Shown here: in pieces, positions 1-4,691 of the stretch | Position numbering within the stretch: position 1 is the first letter of the stretch | How the letters are laid out: every line of letters starts with the position of its first letter | DNA from: Enterovirga sp. | GTDB taxonomy: Bacteria; Pseudomonadota; Alphaproteobacteria; Rhizobiales; Beijerinckiaceae | Assembly: GCA_028290385.1 (NCBI GenBank) | Contig: JAQGJZ010000099.1 | Span: 1-5,275 of the forward strand | Direction of reading: 5' to 3' | DNA length: 5,275 nucleotides | Notes under the pieces: generated by a model | Seen by the model: only the letters and a program-made list of their open reading frames with translations | Told to the model about the DNA's origin: nothing | The model's database searches: none | Translations under genes and position numbers: made by a program

Positions 1-195
1 GCCGCCCCCCAAAGCTGCGGCGCCGCCGCGCCCCCCGCAACCCACTCGCCCGACCGGGCCCTGTCCCTTTGCATCCCGCCTCGCACACGGCCCGGCCCTC
101 GCAGGGCTACGTGCCCCAACGCGCATCCCGCGCGTTCTGCCGCATCGGGGCGGTTCGCGCCGCGGCGCTCCGCCGCGCCGGGCCGTTGTGGACAG

Positions 196-209
196 GGCCG
201 GGCCCGGCC
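196..209. repeat. Perfect 14-bp GC palindrome
   Basis: The sequence GGCCGGGCCCGGCC reads identically on both strands. It lies directly before the possible -35 element at 210-215 and 34 bp before the small gene's start codon. It could be an operator or a cruciform/hairpin, or a chance result of base composition, because palindromes of G and C only are common in DNA of this composition. The sequence itself is certain; a function is not. Confidence 0.45.
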
Positions 210-237
210 TTGGCGCGCCCCGGGCGTCGGCTAGGGT
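210..237 (+). promoter_or_regulatory. Possible sigma-70-type promoter for the small CxxC gene
   Basis: TTGGCG (210-215) and TAGGGT (232-237) are separated by 16 bp and resemble -35 and -10 boxes. If used, transcription would start about 6-7 bp after the -10 box, that is, at or next to the ATG at 244, giving a nearly leaderless mRNA. The same AGGG (233-236) also stands 7 nt before the ATG and could instead be a weak ribosome-binding site, in which case the promoter lies further upstream. The sequence alone does not decide between the two readings. Confidence 0.3.
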
Positions 238-243
238 CGCGCC

Positions 244-462
244 ATGCCCACGGCCCGCACGATGCGCCTTTCCTGCCTGACCTGTTCGCTGCCGATGACC
301 TCGGATGACGGCGAGCATTACGGCTATCAGTGCCATGCCTGCGTGGTCGAGGAGCACGAGCTGACCCTGATCCTGCGCAGCGACCCCGGCCATCCAGACC
401 TCTGGCGCCTGTCCGAGAGCCCGGTCGAGCACGGCCGCGCGCGCCCGCCCGCTCAGGCGTAG
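244..462 (+). CDS. Small CxxC-CxxC (zinc-knuckle-like) hypothetical protein
   Basis: This 72-residue protein is of unknown function. Two cysteine pairs, C11-x2-C14 and C30-x2-C33, are 15 residues apart, the arrangement of a small zinc ribbon or treble-clef-like knuckle, so zinc binding is a reasonable inference. The region between them is polar, and the part after (about 36-60) is acidic and may form a helix/strand cap. The last 10 residues are Arg/Pro/Ala-rich and look disordered. Codons have strong G/C third positions like the neighbouring genes, which supports real coding. The start at 244 is preferred; the internal ATG at 262 has no ribosome-binding site but would keep both cysteine pairs. 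No signal peptide or membrane segment is visible, so it is probably cytoplasmic. Its last 10 bp overlap the 3' end of the convergent patatin gene. I do not recognise a family, and a regulatory or nucleic-acid-binding role would be a guess. Confidence 0.65.
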   Translation: MPTARTMRLSCLTCSLPMTSDDGEHYGYQCHACVVEEHELTLILRSDPGHPDLWRLSESPVEHGRARPPAQA

Positions 463-1514
463 GCGGCCTTCAGGTCGAGCGAGCTTTTGCGCCCGACCGA
501 GTCGTAGTTCCGCGCGAGCCAGGTCTCCGCGGCGCTGCGGCCGAGGTCGCGCAGCTGCACGAACATGTCCCAATCCGGGTTCAGCCGGCTCGAGGCCGCG
601 AAGCGGTCGAGAAAGCCGTCGCCGTCGATCCGGTGCATCAGCACGCGCTTGTATTCCTCGGGCGACAGCTTCCCGTCGTCGATCAGCCGCGACACGAAGG
701 CGATGATGCGCAGCTCGCGGAGCAGCCCGGAATTGAAGTTGATCTCGGTGAGCCGGTTCTGGATCTCGGCTGCCGTCCGGGGCGTCTCCCGGCGCTCCGT
801 CGGGTTCACCTGCACGAGCAGCACGTCGTCCGAGCACGCCGCGTAGAAGATCGGGTAGAGCGGCGGATTGCCCGAATACCCGCCGTCCCAGAACGGCTCG
901 CCGTCGATCTCGACCGCCCGGAACAGCGTCGGCAGGCAGGCCGAGGCCATGACGTGGGCGGCCGTGAGCTCCTGGGTGCCGAATACCCGGATCTTCCCGC
1001 TCCAGACCGAGGTCGCGGCGATGAAGAGCTTGACGTCCGCCGTGCGGAGCCGCGCGAAATCCACCGCCGCCTCGAGCTCGTCGCGCAGCGGGTTGATGTC
1101 GAGCGGGTTCGACAGATACGGCGAGAGCGCGCCTTTCCACAGGTTGAGCCAGGGGTTCTCAGCCCGGCCGGCGAGCGACCAGAACCCGATCACGCGGTCG
1201 AGGATGCGGCGCTGCGGGTCCTTCTGGTTGCCGCCGAGGCTCACCTGGCGCCAGAACGTCTCGAGCTTGGTGCGCGCCCCGTCCGGCCCGCCCTCCTGCC
1301 AGCCGGCCGTCATGATGACCGCGTTCATGGCACCGGCCGAGGCGCCGGTGATCGCCTCGAAGGCGAGCCGCCCGTCCTCGATCAGCCTGTCCAGCACTCC
1401 CCACGTGAAGGCCCCATGCGCGCCGCCGCCCTGGAGCGCGAGGGAGACCGTCTTCTCGGCCCGCGGGCCGGCCAGGCCGAGAATGCGGCCGGCTTCGCCA
1501 GACCGGCCGCTCAT
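453..1514 (-). CDS. Patatin-like phospholipase family protein
   Basis: This 353-residue serine hydrolase of the patatin family would cleave acyl esters of lipids with a Ser-Asp dyad. The family signatures are in order: oxyanion-hole glycines GGGAHG (29-34), nucleophile elbow GASAG (57-61, Ser59), the ASACLP segment (190-195) and catalytic DGG (Asp210). The C-terminal part (about 245-353) lies beyond the catalytic core and resembles the extra domain (DUF3734) of many alphaproteobacterial patatins. There is no signal peptide or clear membrane segment, so it is probably cytoplasmic. The start codon overlaps the stop of the 3-hydroxybutyrate dehydrogenase gene in an ATGA arrangement. Only a weak ribosome-binding site precedes it, so translation is probably coupled. 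The roughly 20-residue lead before the core is normal. The substrate is unknown. The partner gene makes a role in polyhydroxybutyrate or granule-lipid turnover attractive, but that is inference; a general phospholipase is the alternative. Confidence 0.9.
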   Translation of the reverse strand: MSGRSGEAGRILGLAGPRAEKTVSLALQGGGAHGAFTWGVLDRLIEDGRLAFEAITGASAGAMNAVIMTAGWQEGGPDGARTKLETFWRQVSLGGNQKDPQRRILDRVIGFWSLAGRAENPWLNLWKGALSPYLSNPLDINPLRDELEAAVDFARLRTADVKLFIAATSVWSGKIRVFGTQELTAAHVMASACLPTLFRAVEIDGEPFWDGGYSGNPPLYPIFYAACSDDVLLVQVNPTERRETPRTAAEIQNRLTEINFNSGLLRELRIIAFVSRLIDDGKLSPEEYKRVLMHRIDGDGFLDRFAASSRLNPDWDMFVQLRDLGRSAAETWLARNYDSVGRKSSLDLKAAYA

Positions 1515-2296
1515 GCCGCCGTCCAGCCGCCGTCGATGGAGAGGTTCGCGCCGGTGATCTGGGCCGCCGCGTCCGAGCAGAGAAACACGGCGAGCGCCGC
1601 GACCTGGTCGGCGGTCACGAATTCCTTGGTCGGCTGCGCGTTGAGGATCACGTCACGGATGACCTGCTCCTGCGTCAGGCCGCGCGCCTTCATGGTGTCG
1701 GGGATCTGCTTCTCGACCAGCGGCGTCCAGACATAGCCGGGCGAGATGCAGTTCACCGTGATCTTGTGCGTGGCGAGCTCGAGCGCGACGGTCTTGGTCA
1801 GGCCCGCAATGGCGTGCTTGGCGCTGACATAGGCGGCCTTGAACGGCGACGCGACGAGCGAGTGGGCCGAGGCCGTCTGGATGATGCGGCCCCAGCCGCG
1901 CTGCTTCATGCCCGGCACGGCCGCCCGGATGGTGTGAAACGCCGACGACAGGTTGATCGCGATGATCTGGTCCCACTTTTCGACCGGAAAATCCTCGATC
2001 GGCGAGACGTGCTGGATGCCGGCGTTGTTGACCAGGATGTCGACGGCCCCGAACGCGGTTTCGGCCTGGCGGATCATCGCCTCGATCTCGGCGGGCTTGC
2101 TCATGTCGGCCGGCGAGTAGAGCGCGGTCACGCCGAACTCGCGCGCGATCGCGGCCCGCTCCTGCTCGATCGCGTCGGGATCGCCAAAGCCGTTGAGCAG
2201 AACATGCGCGCCTTCCCGCGCGAAGGCCCGCGCATAGGCGAGCCCGATCCCGCTCGTCGACCCCGTGACGACCGCCGCTTTCCCGTTCAGCGCCAT
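1511..2296 (-). CDS. bdhA: 3-hydroxybutyrate dehydrogenase (short-chain dehydrogenase/reductase)
   Basis: This 261-residue NAD-dependent enzyme interconverts (R)-3-hydroxybutyrate and acetoacetate in the cytoplasm, a step in using PHB monomers. The classical SDR features are present: TGSTSGIG cofactor loop (11-18), NNAG (90-93), Asn115, Ser143, and Tyr156-x3-Lys160. Beyond the generic SDR set, the substrate-binding residues known from the Pseudomonas fragi enzyme (Gln94, His144, Lys152, Gln196) are matched with a one-residue offset as Gln95, His145, Lys153 and Gln197. This identifies 3-hydroxybutyrate dehydrogenase rather than another SDR. The end DGGWTAA is also typical. The ATG at 2296 is chosen because AGGAGG stands 5 nt before it; a GTG at 2317 in frame would add 7 residues and place that site inside the gene. 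It is the first gene of an operon with the patatin gene, sharing a 4-bp stop/start overlap, and is divergent from the dicarboxylate transporter. Confidence 0.94.
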   Translation of the reverse strand: MALNGKAAVVTGSTSGIGLAYARAFAREGAHVLLNGFGDPDAIEQERAAIAREFGVTALYSPADMSKPAEIEAMIRQAETAFGAVDILVNNAGIQHVSPIEDFPVEKWDQIIAINLSSAFHTIRAAVPGMKQRGWGRIIQTASAHSLVASPFKAAYVSAKHAIAGLTKTVALELATHKITVNCISPGYVWTPLVEKQIPDTMKARGLTQEQVIRDVILNAQPTKEFVTADQVAALAVFLCSDAAAQITGANLSIDGGWTAA

Positions 2297-2308
2297 GGCG
2301 CCCTCCTG
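2296..2308. repeat. 13-bp direct repeat, copy 1 (over the dehydrogenase ribosome-binding site)
   Basis: TGGCGCCCTCCTG occurs here and again, identically, at 2420-2432, at a distance of 124 bp. This copy is the ribosome-binding site, spacer and first start-codon base of the dehydrogenase gene read on the other strand. Confidence 0.6.
2302..2307 (-). promoter_or_regulatory. Shine-Dalgarno site that fixes the dehydrogenase start
   Basis: On the - strand the bases read AGGAGG followed by five bases and the ATG at 2296. This is a full match to the anti-Shine-Dalgarno core and rules in favour of the 261-residue form over the GTG start at 2317. Confidence 0.85.
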
Positions 2309-2311
2309 GTT

Positions 2312-2322
2312 GTGCACTGCAC
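2312..2322. promoter_or_regulatory. 11-bp palindrome GTGCACTGCAC before the dehydrogenase start
   Basis: GTGCA and TGCAC arms flank a single central base, 4 bp upstream of the dehydrogenase ribosome-binding site on the - strand side. It lies in the leader where an operator could block transcription or translation. PhaR, the PHB-responsive repressor of alphaproteobacteria, prefers TGC-rich sites (CTGC-N3/4-GCAG type). This site is TGC-rich but does not fit that consensus exactly. An operator role is therefore only a suggestion. Confidence 0.3.
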
Positions 2323-2341
2323 CCCTATGCCCGCCCGGTCC

Positions 2342-2413
2342 TCAACGCCAGCGCGCCCGAACCGGTCCAGGCGCGCGCCGCCTGCGCCCCGCAGCCGCCC
2401 CATGCGCGCTCAT
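2342..2413 (-). other. Possible 23-codon leader ORF upstream of the dehydrogenase operon
   Basis: An ATG at 2413 opens 23 codons ending in TGA at 2342-2344, 45 bp before the dehydrogenase start on the same strand. AGGAGG is present in front but 12 nt away, longer than ideal. The predicted peptide is rich in Arg, Ala and Gly, which is what random DNA of this composition encodes, so it may well not be a gene. It is recorded because it pairs with the duplicated ribosome-binding-like sequence and sits where a leader peptide would be. Confidence 0.12.
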
Positions 2414-2419
2414 GCCGCT

Positions 2420-2432
2420 TGGCGCCCTCCTG
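2420..2432. repeat. 13-bp direct repeat, copy 2 (in the divergent intergenic region)
   Basis: This is an exact second copy of TGGCGCCCTCCTG. On the - strand it again reads AGGAGGGCGCCA, a strong ribosome-binding-like site, but the base change just beyond gives AAG where copy 1 has the ATG start. The next - strand ATG is at 2413, 12 nt after AGGAGG, and opens only a 23-codon frame. The copy may be an old duplication of the leader, part of a leader peptide, or chance. Confidence 0.5.
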
Positions 2433-2488
2433 CGGTCCTGTGACATGCGCCAAAACCGTCGGTTGCGGCCGGCGTCTAAGGTTTAGTC

Positions 2489-3820
2489 ATGCAGCCAGCC
2501 ATCACCTCTCCTGTTCATACACCGTGGTACCGCCAGCTCTATGTGCAGGTGCTGATTGCCATCGCGCTGGGAATTCTGCTCGGCTGGTTGAACCCCGACG
2601 TCGCGAAGTCGATGAAGTGGCTCGGCGACGCCTTCGTGGCGCTGATCAAGATGATGATCGCGCCGGTGATCTTCTGCACCATCGTGCACGGCATCGCGTC
2701 CATGGGCGACCTGAAGAAGGTCGGCCGCGTGGGCCTCAAGGCGCTGATCTATTTCGAGGTCGCGTCCACGTTCGCGCTGCTGGTCGGCGTGGTCGTGGGC
2801 GAGGTCGTGCAGCCGGGCCGCGGCTTCGGGGCCGACCCGGCGACGCTCGATCCGAAGGCGGTCGCGGGCTACGCAGCGGCGGCCGAGAAGGATTCCTTCG
2901 TCGCCCACATCATGGCGCTGATCCCGAAGAGCTTCTTCGACGCCTTCGCGGGCGGCGACCTGCTGCAGGTGCTGCTGGTCTCGATCCTGACGGGCGTCGT
3001 GGTGCTGCAGCTCGGCGAGCGCACGCAGCAGATCAACCATGCCATCGAGACGATGGGCCAGATATTCTTCCGGATAATCGGCCTTGTCGTGAAGCTGGCG
3101 CCGATCGGCGCCTTCGGGGCGATGGCCTTCACGGTCGGCCAGTATGGGCTCGCCAGCCTCGGCAACCTGCTCGGCCTCGTTCTCACCTTCTACATCACGA
3201 GCCTGTTCTTCGTGCTCGTGGTGCTGGGCGGCATCGCCTGGTGGGCCGGCTTCTCGATCCTGCGCTTTATCGCCTACATCAAGGACGAGCTCCTGATCGT
3301 GCTCGGCACCTCGTCGTCGGAATCGGTGCTGCCGCAGATGATGAAGAAGATGGAGGGGCTCGGCGCCTCCAAATCCGTGGTCGGGCTGGTGATCCCCACG
3401 GGCTATTCCTTCAACCTCGACGGCACCAACATCTACATGACGCTGGCGACCCTGTTCCTGGCGCAGGCGGTCGGGGCGGACCTCTCCTTCGGGCAATACG
3501 CGACCATCATCCTGGTCGCGATGCTGACCTCGAAGGGCGCCTCGGGCGTCACCGGCGCGGGCTTCATCACGCTCGCCGCGACGCTTGCGGCCATCCCGAA
3601 CAACCCCGTCCCGGTCGCCGCGATGACGCTGGTCCTCGGCATCGACAAGTTCATGAGCGAGTGCCGCGCGCTGACGAACCTCGTCGGCAACGGGGTCGCG
3701 ACCGTGGTCGTCTCGGCCTGGGAGGGCGAGCTCGACCGCGACCAGCTCAACGCGGCGCTGGCGCATCCGGTGAAATCGGCCGAGCGCGTCGAGGCGAAGC
3801 CGATCGAAGACGCGCTCTGA
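2489..3820 (+). CDS. dctA: C4-dicarboxylate:cation symporter, DctA type
   Basis: This 443-residue inner-membrane transporter of the dicarboxylate/amino acid:cation symporter (DAACS/SLC1) family probably imports succinate, fumarate and malate. The glutamate-transporter fold is readable: hydrophobic helices from residue 17 onward, re-entrant loop HP1 with SSSES (275-279), helix 7 NLDGT (309-313), HP2 with SKGASGVTG (348-356) and helix 8 with Asp386, Arg393 and Asn397. Aligned to the archaeal aspartate transporter GltPh, the amino-group-binding Asp394 is Ser390 here and sodium-site Asp405 is Asn401. Loss of the amino-group ligand is the mark of dicarboxylate rather than amino acid carriers, and the Asn change fits proton-coupled DctA. 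The length equals the family norm. The tail after residue 412 is charged and cytoplasmic. The ATG at 2489 has a weak AAGG site; the product begins a few residues before helix 1, as usual. No dctB/dctD sensor-regulator pair lies in the window. Confidence 0.93.
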   Translation: MQPAITSPVHTPWYRQLYVQVLIAIALGILLGWLNPDVAKSMKWLGDAFVALIKMMIAPVIFCTIVHGIASMGDLKKVGRVGLKALIYFEVASTFALLVGVVVGEVVQPGRGFGADPATLDPKAVAGYAAAAEKDSFVAHIMALIPKSFFDAFAGGDLLQVLLVSILTGVVVLQLGERTQQINHAIETMGQIFFRIIGLVVKLAPIGAFGAMAFTVGQYGLASLGNLLGLVLTFYITSLFFVLVVLGGIAWWAGFSILRFIAYIKDELLIVLGTSSSESVLPQMMKKMEGLGASKSVVGLVIPTGYSFNLDGTNIYMTLATLFLAQAVGADLSFGQYATIILVAMLTSKGASGVTGAGFITLAATLAAIPNNPVPVAAMTLVLGIDKFMSECRALTNLVGNGVATVVVSAWEGELDRDQLNAALAHPVKSAERVEAKPIEDAL

Positions 3821-3827
3821 GCCGAAA

Positions 3828-3843
3828 CCGGGTGGCCGCCCGG
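3828..3843 (+). terminator. Small GC hairpin after the transporter gene
   Basis: CCGGG (3828-3832) and CCCGG (3839-3843) form a 5-bp stem with a 6-base loop, 7 bp after the transporter stop. It has no following T-run. Its right arm shares four bases with the outer stem of the larger hairpin that follows, so full forms of both cannot coexist. Confidence 0.3.
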
Positions 3844-3880
3844 CCCTGCCCGCTGCACCATGCGGCACCGGGCAGGCCGG
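3840..3880 (+). terminator. Large GC-rich hairpin between dctA and the DUF72 gene
   Basis: The arms CCTGCCCG (3845-3852) and CGGGCAGG (3869-3876) pair perfectly. The stem extends outward through CCGG/CCGG (3840-3843 with 3877-3880) with one bulged C, giving about 12 pairs around a 16-base loop. Without a T-tract it is not a textbook intrinsic terminator, though GC-rich bacteria often end transcripts at such stems. It ends only 4 bp before the ribosome-binding site of the next gene, so it may instead reduce read-through or translation. An upstream ATG at 3860 lies in its loop and is unlikely to be the gene start. Confidence 0.45.
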
Positions 3881-3884
3881 CGCC

Positions 3885-3889
3885 GGAGG
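3885..3889 (+). promoter_or_regulatory. Shine-Dalgarno site that fixes the DUF72 gene start
   Basis: GGAGG stands 6 nt before the ATG at 3896. The alternative in-frame ATG at 3860 would add 12 Arg-rich residues, has no such site and lies in a hairpin loop. Confidence 0.8.
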
Positions 3890-3895
3890 CTGCGG

Positions 3896-4678
3896 ATGAT
3901 CAAGGTCGGGGTTGGCGGGTGGACCTTCGCGCCCTGGTGCGGGACGTTCTACCCGAAGGGCCTGCCGCATGCCCGCGAGCTGGAGCATGCCAGCCGGCAC
4001 CTCACGGCCATCGAGATCAACGGCACCTTCTACCGCACGCAATCGCCCGAGAGCTTTCGCAAATGGGCCGCGGAGACGCCGGACGGGTTCGTGTTCTCCG
4101 TGAAGGGCCACCGCTTCGTCACCAACCGCAAGCGGCTCGCCGAGGCCGGGCCCGCGGTCGAGAGCTTTCTCGGCTCCGGCGTGCTGGAGCTCGGCGACAA
4201 GCTCGGGCCGCTGCTGTGGCAGCTCGCGCCGACCAAGCGCTTCGAGCCTGAGGACATCGACGCCTTTCTGAGGCTGCTGCCGAAGGAGCGCGGCGGGCGC
4301 CTGCTGCGGCACGCGCTCGAGGTGCGGCACGAAAGCTTCGTCACGCCCGACCTGGTGGAGGTGCTGCGGCGGCACGCCGTGCCGGCCGTGTTCGCGGAAT
4401 CCGAGGATTATCCGGCGATCCCCGATCCGGTCGGCGATTTCGTCTATGCCCGGCTGCAGCGCTCGCGCGAGGCGGAGCCCGAGGGGTACCCGCCGGCCGA
4501 GCTCGACCTCTGGGCGGAGCGGGCCAGGCAATGGGAGCGCGGCGAGATGCCGGCGGCGCTGCCATCACTGTCGGCGGAGCGGCCGGAGACGCGGCCGCGC
4601 GACGTCTTCGTGTTCTTCATCGCGGGCGACAAGGTGAAGAACCCGCTCGCCGCGCAGGCGCTGCTGAGGCGGCTGTGA
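3896..4678 (+). CDS. DUF72 (YecE-like) family protein
   Basis: This 260-residue protein belongs to the DUF72/YecE family, which folds as a TIM barrel but has no established biochemical activity. Family features in order are VGVGGWTF (4-11) followed by FYP (18-20), EINGTFYR (40-47), FVFSVKGHRFVTNRKRL (65-81), LLWQLAPTKRF (107-116), HALEVRHESF (139-148) and FAES (166-169). The last stretch, FVFFIAGDKVKNPLAAQAL (238-256), corresponds to the C-terminal strand and helix where other members have a conserved Asn/Asp and NA motif. Length is normal for the family. There is no signal peptide or membrane helix, so it is cytoplasmic. It follows the transporter gene on the same strand after 75 bp containing a strong hairpin, so shared transcription is possible but not shown. 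It converges on the ABC-F gene with only 13 bp between the stops. Confidence 0.88.
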   Translation: MIKVGVGGWTFAPWCGTFYPKGLPHARELEHASRHLTAIEINGTFYRTQSPESFRKWAAETPDGFVFSVKGHRFVTNRKRLAEAGPAVESFLGSGVLELGDKLGPLLWQLAPTKRFEPEDIDAFLRLLPKERGGRLLRHALEVRHESFVTPDLVEVLRRHAVPAVFAESEDYPAIPDPVGDFVYARLQRSREAEPEGYPPAELDLWAERARQWERGEMPAALPSLSAERPETRPRDVFVFFIAGDKVKNPLAAQALLRRL

Positions 4679-4689
4679 GGCCGCCGCAG
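4664..4689. terminator. Possible bidirectional terminator between convergent genes
   Basis: CTG-A-GGCGGC (4664-4673) pairs with GCCGCC-G-CAG (4680-4689) around a 6-base loop: nine pairs with one A/G mismatch. It covers the stop codon of the DUF72 gene and reaches to 3 bp before the end of the ABC-F gene, the natural place for a terminator serving both. No T-run follows on either strand, so it is at best a weak intrinsic or rho-assisted site. Confidence 0.4.
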
Positions 4690-4691
4690 GC

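Larger units (their letters stand above)
1..243. other. GC-rich region without a supportable gene
   Basis: All three + frames and much of the - strand stay open here simply because the DNA is so GC-rich, and none of the translations resembles a known protein. One short - strand frame begins with an ATG at 74 preceded by GAGG at 4-nt spacing and runs off the left edge. It could be the first two dozen codons of a divergent gene, but it is too short to judge. Local structure includes a 7-bp hairpin (161-167 with 171-177, 3-nt loop) and a 14-bp palindrome (196-209). The last 35 bases carry a possible promoter for the small gene that follows. Confidence 0.5.
2297..2488. promoter_or_regulatory. Divergent control region between the dehydrogenase operon and dctA
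   Basis: These 192 bp must hold the promoters of both outward-facing units. No convincing -35/-10 pair is visible on either strand. For the transporter the best -35-like hexamer is GTGACA (2440-2445), with no good -10 at the proper distance. A sigma-54-like sequence near 2420-2433 has its GG and GC pairs one base too close together. The only ribosome-binding element before the transporter ATG is AAGG (2478-2481), 7 nt upstream. The stretch near the transporter start is clearly less GC-rich than its surroundings, as expected of a promoter. Confidence 0.5.

Noticed and set aside
1..74. Possible first codons of a divergent - strand gene starting at 74
   Set aside because: About 24 open codons with a weak GAGG site run to the left edge, but they resemble no protein I recognise, and open frames of this length are common by chance in such GC-rich DNA. 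Sequence left of the window would decide.
69..308. A 79-codon + strand frame overlapping the start of the small CxxC gene
   Set aside because: Its translation is Arg/Ala/Pro-rich with no motif and no ribosome-binding site, and it overlaps the better-supported small gene in another frame.
330..1736. A 468-codon + strand frame antisense to the patatin gene and the end of the dehydrogenase gene
   Set aside because: It has the same shadow-frame character: compositionally biased translation, no family resemblance, and opposite two genes with intact catalytic motifs.
2297..2317. Upstream GTG start for the dehydrogenase at 2317
   Set aside because: It would place the full AGGAGG site inside the gene and add seven residues absent from the usual start of this family; the ATG at 2296 has ideal signals.
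2419..2434. Possible sigma-54 promoter before dctA (TTGGCGCCCTCCTGCG)
   Set aside because: Dicarboxylate transporter genes are often RpoN-dependent, but here the GG and GC pairs are separated by 9 rather than the required 10 bases, and the sequence is also one copy of a 13-bp repeat. A second GG/GC pair near 2308-2320 also has the wrong spacing.
2419..4251. A 610-codon + strand frame overlapping dctA and the DUF72 gene in another frame
   Set aside because: Its translation is Arg/Gly/Ala/Asp-rich without recognisable domains, while the overlapping frames encode clear family proteins. It is a shadow frame.
2483..4531. A 682-codon open frame on the - strand across the transporter and DUF72 genes
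   Set aside because: It is antisense to two well-identified genes, its translation is a low-complexity mix of Arg, Asp, His, Gly and Ala with no known domain, and such frames arise automatically opposite GC-rich genes with G/C third positions.
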